A stretch of DNA of 64,000 nt, taken from NCBI GenBank assembly GCA_965224525.1, contig OZ245050.1:4774001-4838000 (forward strand), in the 5' to 3' direction. The position numbers and the translations under genes were made by a program. Positions 25,280-34,225 of this stretch are shown piece after piece. Each line of letters starts with the position of its first letter. Within the stretch, counting starts at the first letter, position 1. The notes under the pieces are model-generated. The model saw nothing but the letters and a program-made list of their open reading frames with translations, had not been told where the DNA came from and did no database searches. The DNA is from Granulosicoccus sp036478565 (GTDB lineage Bacteria > Pseudomonadota > Gammaproteobacteria > Granulosicoccales > Granulosicoccaceae).

Positions 25280-26673
25280 ATTTAACAACGATGATTGCCG
25301 ATTTACTGTCCAGTCAACCGAGCAGTGAGCCAATACGGGTGCGTGGCTGGGTACGCAGTCGGCGTGATTCAAAAGCCGGGTTGTCGTTTATTGCCTTATA
25401 TGATGGTTCCTGCTTCAACACGCTGCAAATTGTTGTTGACGCTGAGCTTGAAAATTACCAAAGCGAGGTGTTGTCGATAACAGCAGGCTATGCGTTGGAA
25501 GTTGAAGGTACGTTGGTTGCCTCGGAAGGCAAAGGCCAAAGTGTTGAGCTGCATGCCTCAGCGGTGCAGATTATTGGCGCTGTCGATGATGCCGAGCATT
25601 ATCCGATAGCCAAGAAGCGGCACACGTTTGAATACCTGCGAGAGGTTGCGCACCTGCGTCCCCGTACCAATGCCTTTGGTGCCATCAGTCGAGTACGCTC
25701 GACGCTTGCCAGCAGTATTCACCGGTATTTCCATGAGCGTCGTTTTCATTGGGTCAATACACCATTGATTACTACCAGTGATTGTGAAGGCGCCGGAGAG
25801 TTGTTCAGAGTTAGTACACTGGATATGGTCAATCCGCCACGGGCGGCAAATGGTGGCATAGATTACGACAAGGATTTTTTTGCACGCGAAGCATTTCTGA
25901 CCGTATCCGGGCAGCTGAATGCTGAGTCCTACGCACTGGCACTGACACGCGTGTATACATTTGGTCCGACCTTTCGCGCCGAAAACTCCAACACCAGCCG
26001 TCATCTGGCCGAATTCTGGATGGTCGAGCCGGAAATTGCCTTTGCTGACCTGAACGACAATGCGTCGCTGGCAGAGGATTTCCTGACCTATCTTTTCCAG
26101 GCGGTGCTGGATGAGTGTGAAGATGACATGGCTTTCTTTGCGCAGCGCATCGACAAGCAGGCGCTAATGCGGTTGCAAAAGGTGGCTAGTGCCACTTTTG
26201 AGCGTATGGAATACGGCGAAGCGGTTCGCCTGCTTGAAGCGTCGGGGAAAAAGTTCGACTACCCGGTTCGCTGGGGTGTTGACCTGCAATCAGAGCATGA
26301 GCGCTGGCTGTCAGAGGAGCACATCGGTGGGCCAGTCATCCTGATGAACTACCCGAAAGATATCAAGGCGTTTTATATGCGTCTGAATGATGATGAGAAA
26401 ACCGTTGCGGCGATGGATGTACTTGCACCGGGAATCGGCGAGATTATCGGTGGTAGCCAGCGTGAAGAGCGCATGTCTGTACTAGACGAACGGCTTGCAC
26501 CTCTGGGGCTGATGGAAGAGCTGGATTGGTACCGTGACCTACGGCGATACGGTACCGCCCCGCATGCCGGTTTTGGCATGGGTTTCGAGCGGCTGCTGAA
26601 CTACGTTACCGGGATGGAAAACATTCGTGATGCGATACCGTTTCCGCGAGTACCGCGCAGTGCACCGTTTTAG
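25276..26673 (+). CDS. asnS: Asparagine-tRNA ligase
   Basis: The product has 465 residues, equal to the E. coli enzyme within one residue. It charges tRNA-Asn in the cytoplasm. An N-terminal OB-fold anticodon-binding domain (VRGWVRSRRDSKAGLSFIAL, about 21-40) precedes the class II core: TPLITTSDCEGAGELF, motif 2 FGPTFRAENSNTSRHLAEFW (about 222-241) and motif 3 GFGMGFERLLNYVTGMENIR (about 434-453). It is translationally coupled to holA, an arrangement I do not know as common. Confidence 0.98.
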   Translation: MNLTTMIADLLSSQPSSEPIRVRGWVRSRRDSKAGLSFIALYDGSCFNTLQIVVDAELENYQSEVLSITAGYALEVEGTLVASEGKGQSVELHASAVQIIGAVDDAEHYPIAKKRHTFEYLREVAHLRPRTNAFGAISRVRSTLASSIHRYFHERRFHWVNTPLITTSDCEGAGELFRVSTLDMVNPPRAANGGIDYDKDFFAREAFLTVSGQLNAESYALALTRVYTFGPTFRAENSNTSRHLAEFWMVEPEIAFADLNDNASLAEDFLTYLFQAVLDECEDDMAFFAQRIDKQALMRLQKVASATFERMEYGEAVRLLEASGKKFDYPVRWGVDLQSEHERWLSEEHIGGPVILMNYPKDIKAFYMRLNDDEKTVAAMDVLAPGIGEIIGGSQREERMSVLDERLAPLGLMEELDWYRDLRRYGTAPHAGFGMGFERLLNYVTGMENIRDAIPFPRVPRSAPF

Positions 26674-27026
26674 TCTGGATTGTTACTGTCCGTGCTTCGG
26701 GTCTGAGGTGTTCGCAAGTGTTGGCGATGGTACGTAGACTGGTGAGTAGTCACTGATGGCTTATCCTGACGCAGGGTACATAGTGAGAGTGAATGCAGGT
26801 CAGCTTAATCACCGAAAACAGTTTTTTATTTGGCACTGAACTGGTAGAAAAAACAGTGCGCTGGCAAATATACTTGTTTGCGGATCGAGTGTTGATTATT
26901 CTATCGTGATGATTGAGGCACTATTATCAAATTCAGCATTCGACGGCATTGTCAGCATTAGACAGGCTTGGCCGGGATGCCTCGGGTCGCCTGCCATTCA
27001 TGACATCAGCACACACGGAGGTTGAG
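26674..27026. other. Intergenic region upstream of the pseudopilin gene
   Basis: The region holds 353 bases. An open frame enters the pseudopilin frame from 26913, but the ribosome site at 27017-27021 shows that translation starts at 27027. I see no RNA gene or repeat. Confidence 0.6.
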
Positions 27027-27677
27027 ATGTCACATAAGCAAACAGGTTTTACATTGGTCGAGATAGCCATCGTTCTCGTTATCATCGGTCTGATTCTGGG
27101 CGGAGTGTTCAAAGGTCAAGCGCTTATCGACAGTGCACGTGTACGTTCGCTGAGCTCCGATGTGTCCGGTATCCGTACCGCCTGGTATTCATTTCAGGAT
27201 CGTTATCGTTCCATCCCTGGCGATTTTTCCAATGCAGCTACACAGATAGATAGTGCGGCGGTGGCTGGCAATGGCAACGGCCGTATCGACGATAGCCGGG
27301 AGCGTGCCGGTGTCTGGCAACAGTTGGCACTGGCAGGTTTTATCTCCGGTAGTTTTGATGGTTCGCAGTCAGCGGCAGGCTCTGCAACTGACGTAGAGTG
27401 CGGTCCAGGCACCTGCCCGAAAAACCCCTTCAACGGATTTTACAAGATCAGCTACAGCGCACAAGCAGCAGATGTAGACAGCCCGGCGCATGAAATTTAT
27501 ACCGGTAACCACATACCAGCCAGTATTCTGTCTCAGCTGGACTTCAGGCTAGATGATGGTCGAGCCAACAGCGGCCGCTTTCGAGTACACCGAGCCTATA
27601 TCACGGCATGTACGAAAAACGGTGAATGGGATGTAGCGGCAGGGCATACAAACTGCGCGGGTGTTTTGCGTGATTAG
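27027..27677 (+). CDS. Type II secretion/type IV pilus-like prepilin (pseudopilin)
   Basis: The product has 216 residues from the ATG at 27027, chosen because GGAGG lies five bases upstream. The N-terminus is a class III signal sequence: KQTG then FTLVEIAIVLVIIGLIL, with the prepilin peptidase cut after Gly and Glu at mature position 5. The rest is a large globular head (QDRYRSIPGDFSNA, NGNGRIDDSRERAGVWQQLA, CGPGTCPKNPFNGFYKISYS), a pattern common in proteobacterial orphan prepilins, with two cysteine pairs. No pilus or secretion genes are adjacent, so it must use machinery encoded elsewhere. Confidence 0.9.
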   Translation: MSHKQTGFTLVEIAIVLVIIGLILGGVFKGQALIDSARVRSLSSDVSGIRTAWYSFQDRYRSIPGDFSNAATQIDSAAVAGNGNGRIDDSRERAGVWQQLALAGFISGSFDGSQSAAGSATDVECGPGTCPKNPFNGFYKISYSAQAADVDSPAHEIYTGNHIPASILSQLDFRLDDGRANSGRFRVHRAYITACTKNGEWDVAAGHTNCAGVLRD

Positions 27678-27864
27678 GTGTCTGCACGGTGGGCCGTTTT
27701 GACCGTAGCGAAACGATCAGGCCCTTTCACCAGTTTGAAGAAATCTGGCAGAGTATCATGTGGTGGCAATGCGGTTTTTGGGGAATTCTTTTTGTTGTCG
27801 TTGGTGCTGAAATTGTATTTTCAATTGTTGCTCCTGTACTGATATAAACGACTAACAACACTGC

Positions 27865-29277
27865 TTAATCCATCTCCAGTTCACGAATTTTCCGCGTTAG
27901 CGTATTGCGGCCCCAACCAAGAAGACGAGCTGCTTCCTGACGTTTATCCTGAGTACGGTTCAGAGCGCAGCGAATCAGTATGCGTTCTATGACGGGTTGC
28001 GCCTTGCCCAGTAGGTCGGTTTCACCGTCCTGCAGTTTTCGGTTAGCCCACTGACGCAGGCCGATTTCCCAGTCATCTTCCTTGTGCCCGGACGTATCCC
28101 GGTCGTATTGCGGCATGTCATCCGGGGTAAGTTCCTGAGCGTTTGCCATGACAGTTAGCCAGTGAGCCGTGTTTTGCAGTTGCCGTACATTGCCGGGCCA
28201 TGGCAATGACATGACATGTGCTTCGAAATCACTGGTCATGATTTTAGTGTCTTCACCCAGTTCGGCAGCGGCCTTTTCCAGAAAGTGACGTAACAACTGC
28301 GGAATATCCTCACGTCGTGCGCGTAGTGGCGGTGCTTCGATGCGAATGACGTTCAGTCGGTGAAAAAGATCTTCACGGAATTGCTTGTCGCGCACTCTGG
28401 ATTCCAGATCCTGGTGGGTGGCGGCGATGATGCGAACATCTACTGTGATGGGGACATGTCCGCCAACGCGGTAAAACTGCCCATCGGCTAGCACGCGCAG
28501 TAATCGTGTTTGCAGTGTTGCTGGCATGTCACCGATTTCATCCAGAAACAGAGTGCCACCATCAGCTTGCTCGAAGCGCCCGATGCGGGTGCTATGAGCA
28601 CCTGTGAATGAGCCTTTTTCATGGCCAAACAGCTCGGACTCCATCAGGTCGTGGGGGATGGCTGCCATATTCAATGCCACAAAGGGTTTTGCCGATCGTG
28701 GGCTGTGGCGATGCAGTGCCAGGGCAATGAGTTCCTTGCCGGTACCCGACTCGCCATTGATCAATACCGTAATCTTTGAGCGGGACAGGCGACCAATCGC
28801 TTTGAATACATCCTGCATAACCGGTGCGTCGCCGATGAGTTCGGCAGTATCACCTTCTGGTTTGGCTGTAGATCGCTTTGCGGTAGCCGGTTTACGCTGC
28901 TCGCGTTGCATATTGCATGCGCGGTGTACCTGTTCGATCACGACATCAACATCGAACGGTTTGGGTATGTATTCAAACGCACCGCTCTCCAGGGCCGCAA
29001 CGGTGCTGTCAAGATCGGAATAGGCGGTCATGATGAGGACAGGGGTATCAGGATGGGATTGCTTGATTTGCTTCAATAAAGACAAGCCGTCAGAACCCGG
29101 CATACGGATGTCACTGATGATGGCATCCGGCGGGATGGCGTTGTTGCGTAGCAGGTCCAATGCTTCATCGCCGGTTTCGAACGAGGTGACTTGCATGCTG
29201 GCCTGTTTGAGTGTTTTCTCCAATACCCAGCGAATCGACTGATCATCATCTATGACCCAGATAGTTTCGTCGCTCAT
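27865..29277 (-). CDS. ntrC: Nitrogen regulation response regulator NtrC (sigma54 activator)
   Basis: The product has 470 residues from the ATG at 29277; an upstream in-frame start at 29334 lies inside ntrB. Domains: receiver (1-120) with the phospho-acceptor Asp56 in IISDIRMPG; AAA+ domain (about 155-385) with Walker A GESGTGKE, the sigma54-contact loop GSFTGAH and Walker B DGGTLFLDEIGD; C-terminal Fis-type helix-turn-helix (RQEAARLLGWGRNTLTRKIR). Phosphorylated by NtrB under nitrogen limitation, it activates sigma54 promoters such as the one at 34055-34070 in front of glnA. The start overlaps the ntrB stop (ATGA at 29274-29277). Confidence 0.97.
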   Translation of the reverse strand: MSDETIWVIDDDQSIRWVLEKTLKQASMQVTSFETGDEALDLLRNNAIPPDAIISDIRMPGSDGLSLLKQIKQSHPDTPVLIMTAYSDLDSTVAALESGAFEYIPKPFDVDVVIEQVHRACNMQREQRKPATAKRSTAKPEGDTAELIGDAPVMQDVFKAIGRLSRSKITVLINGESGTGKELIALALHRHSPRSAKPFVALNMAAIPHDLMESELFGHEKGSFTGAHSTRIGRFEQADGGTLFLDEIGDMPATLQTRLLRVLADGQFYRVGGHVPITVDVRIIAATHQDLESRVRDKQFREDLFHRLNVIRIEAPPLRARREDIPQLLRHFLEKAAAELGEDTKIMTSDFEAHVMSLPWPGNVRQLQNTAHWLTVMANAQELTPDDMPQYDRDTSGHKEDDWEIGLRQWANRKLQDGETDLLGKAQPVIERILIRCALNRTQDKRQEAARLLGWGRNTLTRKIRELEMD

Positions 29278-30362
29278 GCCAACTCCAGCGGAATTAATAC
29301 GGTAAATACGGTGTTGCCAGGTTCGCTCTGGCACTCGATCAATCCACCGATCTGGTTCATCATCGATTGTGCAATCGACAGGCCCAGGCCTGTACCTTCA
29401 TCAGTGCCTGTCACCATGGGATAGAAAATCTGATCGATCAGCTGTTCCGGTACGCCATGGCCGGTGTCCCGTATTTGCACGGATGCAACCAGTGGGTGCC
29501 GCTTACCTATAATGGTGAAATTACTCAGTACCCGCGTGCGGAATGTGATGAATCCACTTTCGCCTATCGCGTGTTTTGCGTTGTTGGCGATGTTCAGGAA
29601 TACCTGGACGAGGCGATCCCGGTCGCTGCGACATTCCGGAATGCTTGGGTCGTAATCCATCAGGAAATGTACGTTTTCCGGAGCACCGACACTCGCGATT
29701 TTACGGACATGTTCCAGTGCCTCATGCAAATTGACGACGTCGTTGCGCGGCCGGGTCACCGGTCCGAGCATGCGGTCGATAAGACTTTGCAAGCGGTCGG
29801 CTTCGCGAATGATGATAGAGGTGTAGTCTTGCAGATCCGGGTCGGGCAACTGGCGTTCTAGCAATTGTGCTGCGCCACGCAGGCCCCCGAGTGGGTTCTT
29901 GATTTCATGTGCCAGCCCTCGTAACAGGGATCGCGCGTGCTCTTGTTGCGCTTGCATGGCTTCGTCGCGGGCAATTCGCAAAGGGAGGTCGACCGCCGTG
30001 AGTTCGAGAATCAGCCCCTGTCGCAACCGCACGGACTGGAACGGGGAAATGTGGCAGTCGATTTGTATGGACTCCTGAGCGTAGGGTTCGATAAAAACTT
30101 GCCGGTCGGTATAGGGCTGGCCGGTCTTGATGGCTTCGCGCAGACGCACAATCAAGGCGTCGGGAATATTGACCGCATGGACCAGACGCAAGCCGAGCGC
30201 CCTGCTAGCGCTCATGCTCAGCAATTGTTCAGCCGCATTATTGACGTAGTGAATCCGAAGACCATCGTCGAGACAGATCACAGCTGTCGTCAGTGCATCG
30301 AGCACTGGCAGGTCTCCAATGATGTCGGGTAGCGGGGTCATATCCACTGCATTAAGGTGCAA
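29274..30362 (-). CDS. ntrB: Nitrogen regulation sensor histidine kinase NtrB
   Basis: The product has 362 residues from the TTG at 30362, preferred because GAGG lies eight bases upstream; the ATG at 30341 has no ribosome site. It is a soluble kinase: PAS domain (about 12-125: VLDALTTAVICLDDGLRIHY), H-box RGLAHEIKNPLGGLRGAAQL (phospho-His about 146), N-box VFLNIANNAKHA, and G-boxes DTGHGVP and GTGLGLSIAQ. It phosphorylates or dephosphorylates NtrC in response to PII proteins. Two NtrC-type sites lie 114 and 146 bases upstream of the start, suggesting autoregulation. Confidence 0.97.
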   Translation of the reverse strand: MHLNAVDMTPLPDIIGDLPVLDALTTAVICLDDGLRIHYVNNAAEQLLSMSASRALGLRLVHAVNIPDALIVRLREAIKTGQPYTDRQVFIEPYAQESIQIDCHISPFQSVRLRQGLILELTAVDLPLRIARDEAMQAQQEHARSLLRGLAHEIKNPLGGLRGAAQLLERQLPDPDLQDYTSIIIREADRLQSLIDRMLGPVTRPRNDVVNLHEALEHVRKIASVGAPENVHFLMDYDPSIPECRSDRDRLVQVFLNIANNAKHAIGESGFITFRTRVLSNFTIIGKRHPLVASVQIRDTGHGVPEQLIDQIFYPMVTGTDEGTGLGLSIAQSMMNQIGGLIECQSEPGNTVFTVLIPLELA

Positions 30363-30468
30363 ACTTCACACCTCGGTATTTCGCTGCTTCTCAGCCGACA
30401 GGAGTATTAAATATATATTAAATACAATGGGTTGCATAAATCCCTGGCAATGCATCTTGTTCGGGCAC

Positions 30469-30483
30469 GCACCATGGTAATGC
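30469..30483. promoter_or_regulatory. Weak NtrC-type site upstream of ntrB
   Basis: GCACC is followed by five bases and AATGC, so one half matches the GCACC-N5-GGTGC consensus. Its centre lies 32 bases from the perfect site at 30501-30515, the three-turn spacing usual for paired NtrC sites. Confidence 0.4.
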
Positions 30484-30500
30484 AATTTGCCTGGAAATAC

Positions 30501-30515
30501 GCACCATTATGGTGC
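30501..30515. promoter_or_regulatory. Perfect NtrC binding site upstream of ntrB
   Basis: GCACCATTATGGTGC matches the GCACC-N5-GGTGC dyad fully. It lies between the DUF4124 gene and ntrB, 146 bases from the ntrB start. No sigma54 promoter with correct GG-N10-GC spacing was found between it and ntrB, so its effect could be activation of an unseen promoter or repression. Confidence 0.7.
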
Positions 30516-30576
30516 GCGCGAGGCGAAAATATACGACCCCATGCGTGTTGGTGGCAATCGCTATACCGCTGTCGGG

Positions 30577-31266
30577 TTACCTGGCAACACTGCGTTTGAT
30601 ATAAAGCGGTTGCGGGTCGGATTCGATCACGGTACTGCCTTTTTTATCAACCAGGCGCACCTGCAGCTGGTGGGTGCCTCGGTCCGGCATCTCCACCGGC
30701 AACATCGACCGTTTACCTCGAACTGCAAGCGCGCCGTCCAGCCAGACTTCAGCAACCAGTCCGGAATCCTTGATTGATACCGGTTTGCTGTGAAGTTCAA
30801 CCCAGAACGGACTGGGCGCATCCGTCATGGTTTCCTGTGACAACGGTGCGGCGATGCTGATTTCAGTAATGACAGGATCTGCTGCCACTGCTGATAGGCC
30901 GCCCATGCTGATGTTTGAAGCGGCATTGCTTGCGACTGCAGAGCCTGTAGTGCCGCTGCTCCTACCGTTTAGCGGTTCATCAGCCAGGTCAAGAGAACCT
31001 CGAAAAGCTTTGCCGGTGTTGCCTGTTGTTGGAGAGTCGGCGATGTTGAGGGGCGGTGGAGTGATGATTACAGCGTTTTCAACCGGCTGATCGGTAAAGA
31101 CAGTATTGCCTTCGGCGTCCAGCGACTTGTAAATGGTGTCGTCTGCAAGTGTATTCGCAGTGGCTATTAGCTGCGCGAAAAACACTGCGGCGGCCCAACG
31201 GAGGGTCCTCCTGACAGGCGTTGTTGACGAAAGCGGCGATAATGCGGAGCGGTTTTCTGGTCTCAT
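30577..31266 (-). CDS. DUF4124 domain-containing exported protein
   Basis: The product has 229 residues with a signal peptide (hydrophobic core about 23-40, cleavage near TLA-DD). The DUF4124 motif follows directly: DTIYKSLDAEGNTVFTDQP (about 42-60). The middle is a Ser/Gly/Ala-rich linker, and the last 90 residues form a beta-sandwich-like region (FWVELHSKPVSIKDSGLVAE, GTHQLQVRLVDKKGS). Periplasmic DUF4124 proteins of this type sit between glnA and ntrB in many gammaproteobacteria; the function is unknown. It is the third minus-strand gene of the nitrogen locus. Confidence 0.88.
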   Translation of the reverse strand: MRPENRSALSPLSSTTPVRRTLRWAAAVFFAQLIATANTLADDTIYKSLDAEGNTVFTDQPVENAVIITPPPLNIADSPTTGNTGKAFRGSLDLADEPLNGRSSGTTGSAVASNAASNISMGGLSAVAADPVITEISIAAPLSQETMTDAPSPFWVELHSKPVSIKDSGLVAEVWLDGALAVRGKRSMLPVEMPDRGTHQLQVRLVDKKGSTVIESDPQPLYIKRSVAR

Positions 31267-31405
31267 CCACTGGATTGAGCAGGATTTGCACCAAAAACCG
31301 CTTTTCCGGATTGACAGAAAAGTTTAAGGCTTGTTGATATTCGTCAATCTTCGATAGTCGCTACAGCCTATTGTGCGTGGTTCTATTCAAGGTCAGGAGC
31401 TTGTT

Positions 31406-31582
31406 GTGGAACTGTGGGGTGAGTTGTTCTCGGATTCAGTGGGAATCCTGTCGGCGCTGGTAATAGGCTTCATGATACTGATGGCGGTGTACTTCACCTG
31501 GTATTTCATTGGCCATATGATGAAAGACAGCGAAGAATTGGCGAAAAAAGAAAGCAAGAAAGGTGGGGTCGGACCACAGTAA
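31406..31582 (+). CDS. Small DUF3149 membrane protein
   Basis: The product has 58 residues from the GTG at 31406, chosen because AGGAG (31395-31399) ends six bases upstream; a GTG at 31373 has no ribosome site. One membrane helix (about 13-35: ILSALVIGFMILMAVYFTWY) is followed by a charged Lys/Glu-rich tail. The pattern matches the DUF3149 family of tiny inner-membrane proteins of unknown function. It is the only plus-strand gene inside the glnA-ntrBC locus. Confidence 0.8.
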   Translation: MELWGELFSDSVGILSALVIGFMILMAVYFTWYFIGHMMKDSEELAKKESKKGGVGPQ

Positions 31583-31765
31583 CTACATGAAATAACTGAC
31601 ATATCCCGATAAAACAAGTGGCTACTTGGCGTTAAAAGGGGATTTTTAGCGTGATTTGCAATCAATTAGCGGCTGTCAGTGTACGCCCACGTACTGAATG
31701 GGCCACCGGTTCTGAACATTCAATGCCACCTATACGAACGCCAACGACTGTGTCGCCACCGGTAT

Positions 31766-32203
31766 TCAGGCGTATTCCGGTGGGTCAGATTCTCCGTGGT
31801 GGAATTGATTGTTCAGATGATCGGCAAAGGCGGCAAACACGTCAGTGGCTGTGATTATTCCTGCGAGCCGGCCATGTGCAGTGACTACAGCCGAGCCAAT
31901 GTGTCGTTTAGCCATTTCATGTAAAACGATGCGAAGCGGTTGGCCGAGATCTACCTGATAGCAATCTTCGACGTAAGCATCCTCGACCAACAGTGATTTT
32001 ACATCTGTAGATCTGGACTGCGGACCAAGCAGAAGCAGGATGTCGCGATCAGTGATAACGCCTTGCAGCTCATGCTGTCGGGTGACAGGCAAGTGTCTGA
32101 CAGTGTGCTTGTCCATAAGTGTTCGCGCTTCGGTCAAAGGTGCCGAGAGTTCCACAGAATATGGGAAGGGCGTCATGATGGACTTCAATCGAGGTTCTTT
32201 CAT
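31766..32203 (-). CDS. CBS-domain pair protein
   Basis: The product has 145 residues, wholly made of two CBS motifs (about 7-60 and 75-130): IMTPFPYSVELSAPLTEART, HLPVTRQHELQGVITDRDIL, then IVLHEMAKRHIGSAVVTAHG and LAGIITATDVFAAF. Such pairs bind adenine nucleotides and sense energy state. The target is unknown; location between glnA and the DUF4124 gene suggests a link to nitrogen control, but this is only positional. Confidence 0.9.
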   Translation of the reverse strand: MKEPRLKSIMTPFPYSVELSAPLTEARTLMDKHTVRHLPVTRQHELQGVITDRDILLLLGPQSRSTDVKSLLVEDAYVEDCYQVDLGQPLRIVLHEMAKRHIGSAVVTAHGRLAGIITATDVFAAFADHLNNQFHHGESDPPEYA

Positions 32204-32560
32204 ATTCGCTCGTCCGGTTTCAATCTTACTGGAGAACTACGAACTCTGCTGCCAGTGCAAAGCCAGCCATGGCAGGTGGGGTTGGTAATCATAACGTGAT
32301 CAGCCGGCGGGGTCACTTGAAGCGGCTTCAACTAGTAGATAAAGGCCGTACAGAAGCGAGTAGTTCAAGTTTCAATTGGTCGAATGAAATGCGACTGTCC
32401 CGGCCGTTTGTGGGCAGGGGATTGTGAGGAACCGTTCCGGAGTCGATAGGCGAATTTTGGTTTTTTTAGTCGGATTGAAAGTGTTGGAATGCTGTTCGGT
32501 TGACAACCCGGAAAGTGCACGTCCTGTCGGCGCTTTTCGGGTTGTCGCTCAGTCGTATTT
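32204..32560. other. Intergenic region between glnA and the CBS-domain gene
   Basis: The region holds 357 bases without a supportable gene. Its main feature is the long hairpin at 32502-32546 just after glnA. Confidence 0.6.
32502..32546 (-). terminator. Long hairpin after glnA
   Basis: GACAACCCGGAAAGTGC and GCGCTTTTCGGGTTGTC pair over 17 positions with few mismatches around an 11-base loop, starting 15 bases after the glnA stop. There is no T-run for the glnA direction, so it may end or stabilise the glnA transcript rather than act as a classical terminator. Confidence 0.55.
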
Positions 32561-33970
32561 CTACAAGCTGTAGTACATATCAAACTCTACCGGATGCGTT
32601 GACATACGCAGTCGCGTAACTTCTTCCATTTTCAAATCGATATACCCATTGATCTGATCATCGGTAAATACTCCGCCAGCGGTCAAAAATCCGCGGTCAG
32701 CATCCAGTGCTTCCAGTGCCTGATCGAGAGACGAACAAACAGTAGGTATGTTGGCGGCTTCTTCCGGCGGCAGATCGTAAAGATCCTTGTCAGAAGCGTC
32801 GCCGGGATGAATCTTGTTCTGGATGCCATCAAGCCCTGCCATCATCAGCGCTGAGAAAGTCAGGTACGGGTTACCGGTAGGATCAGGGAAGCGAGCTTCT
32901 ATACGACGGCCTCTTGGATTCGCCACATACGGGATGCGAATTGAAGCAGAGCGATTTCGAGCCGAGTAAGCCAGCATGACAGGTGCTTCAAATCCCGGTA
33001 CCAGGCGTTTGTAACTATTGGTCGAGGCATTTGAAAATGCATTGATTGCACGTGCGTGCTTGATGATGCCGCCGATGTAGTGCAGCGCTATTTCTGACAG
33101 GCCACCATACAGCTCACCAGCGAAAATATTGTCACCACCTTTTGCAAGCGACTGGTGTACATGCATGCCGCTACCATTATCTCCAACAATGGGTTTGGGC
33201 ATGAAGGTGGCGGTTTTGCCGTACTGGTGCGCGACGTTTTGCACAACGTACTTAAGGATTTGTACGCCATCGGCTCGTTTGACCAGCGTATCGAAGCGTG
33301 TGCCGATTTCGCACTGGCCAGCAGTACCCACTTCATGGTGATGCACCTCAGGGAGAACGCCCATCTGCTCCATCACCAGGCACATGGTTGCTCGAAGGTC
33401 GTTCAAGGAGTCGACGGGAGGTACCGGAAAGTAACCACCTTTGACGCCTGGTCGGTGACCCGTATTGCCGCCCTCAATTTTTTTATTGGTATTCCAGTCA
33501 GCCTCTTCTGAGTCGATGCTGTAGCTCATCCCGCTCATATCTGTCTTCCAGCGCACATCATCGAATACGAAAAACTCAGGCTCTGGGCCAAAGTAGGCCG
33601 TGTCGGCGATGCCGGTCGATGTCAGATACGCTTCAGCGCGAATGGCGACCGAGCGAGGGTCACGCTCATATCCCTCCATGGTGTCAGGTTCAACAATGTT
33701 GCACCGCAGGTTCAGTGTTGATTCTTCGGTGAACGGGTCGAGGACGGCGGTGCTCGCATCCGGCATCAGTAGCATGTCTGAAGCGTTAATACCTTTCCAG
33801 CCGTTAATTGAGGAGCCGTCAAAGGGCTGTCCGTCCTCAAAAACGTCTTCCTCGAACATTCCGACGGGCACTGACGTGTGGTGCTCCTGGCCTCGTGGGT
33901 CAGTAAAGCGGAGGTCGATGAATTTGACATCATTATCCTTGATGGTCTTGAGAACGTCGCTTGCGGACAT
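32561..33970 (-). CDS. glnA: Glutamine synthetase type I
   Basis: The product has 469 residues, equal to E. coli GlnA. It makes glutamine from glutamate, ammonia and ATP as a cytosolic dodecamer. The visible motifs are FDGSSINGWKGI, PEPEFFVFDDV, the ATP/metal block MPKPIVGDNGSGMHVHQS, NAFSNASTNSYKRLVPG, SARNRSASIRIP and the adenylylation loop DLYDLPPEE with its Tyr near residue 395, so activity is likely controlled by adenylyltransferase (GSI-beta). A strong ribosome site (AGGAGA) precedes the ATG. Transcription is likely sigma54- and NtrC-dependent from 34055-34070. Confidence 0.98.
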   Translation of the reverse strand: MSASDVLKTIKDNDVKFIDLRFTDPRGQEHHTSVPVGMFEEDVFEDGQPFDGSSINGWKGINASDMLLMPDASTAVLDPFTEESTLNLRCNIVEPDTMEGYERDPRSVAIRAEAYLTSTGIADTAYFGPEPEFFVFDDVRWKTDMSGMSYSIDSEEADWNTNKKIEGGNTGHRPGVKGGYFPVPPVDSLNDLRATMCLVMEQMGVLPEVHHHEVGTAGQCEIGTRFDTLVKRADGVQILKYVVQNVAHQYGKTATFMPKPIVGDNGSGMHVHQSLAKGGDNIFAGELYGGLSEIALHYIGGIIKHARAINAFSNASTNSYKRLVPGFEAPVMLAYSARNRSASIRIPYVANPRGRRIEARFPDPTGNPYLTFSALMMAGLDGIQNKIHPGDASDKDLYDLPPEEAANIPTVCSSLDQALEALDADRGFLTAGGVFTDDQINGYIDLKMEEVTRLRMSTHPVEFDMYYSL

Positions 33971-34054
33971 GTGCAGTCTCCTTTTTAGTTGTTGGTAAAT
34001 GCGCTGTTGATCGAAGTTGGTAGTTGGTTCGGTTAGTTGCCCTTGAGACGGGTA

Positions 34055-34070
34055 CGCATGCCGCGTACCA
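34055..34070 (-). promoter_or_regulatory. Sigma54 promoter of glnA
   Basis: Read on the minus strand the sequence is TGGTACGCGGCATGCG. It has the invariant GG and GC spaced by ten bases and matches most of TGGCACG-N4-TTGC. The start site would fall near 34044, about 74 bases before the glnA ATG. Confidence 0.75.
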
Positions 34071-34133
34071 GCGAGGTTTCTATAATAATCTGTTTAAATT
34101 CAATGATATACAAGGTTTGTTTGGAATTGAAAT

Positions 34134-34148
34134 GCACTAATTTGGTGC
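34134..34148. promoter_or_regulatory. NtrC site 1 upstream of glnA
   Basis: GCACTAATTTGGTGC differs from GCACC-N5-GGTGC at one base. Its centre is about 97 bases upstream of the predicted sigma54 start site. Confidence 0.75.
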
Positions 34149-34163
34149 GTATGGACTGCCCGC

Positions 34164-34178
34164 GCACCGAAGAGGTGC
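34164..34178. promoter_or_regulatory. NtrC site 2 upstream of glnA
   Basis: GCACCGAAGAGGTGC is a perfect match to GCACC-N5-GGTGC. It is 30 bases from site 1 and about 127 bases from the predicted start site, the enhancer geometry known from enteric glnA. Confidence 0.8.
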
Positions 34179-34225
34179 GTTCGCAGTTCGTTAGGCCATG
34201 CAGTCTAGCTCATCACAAAATCCCA

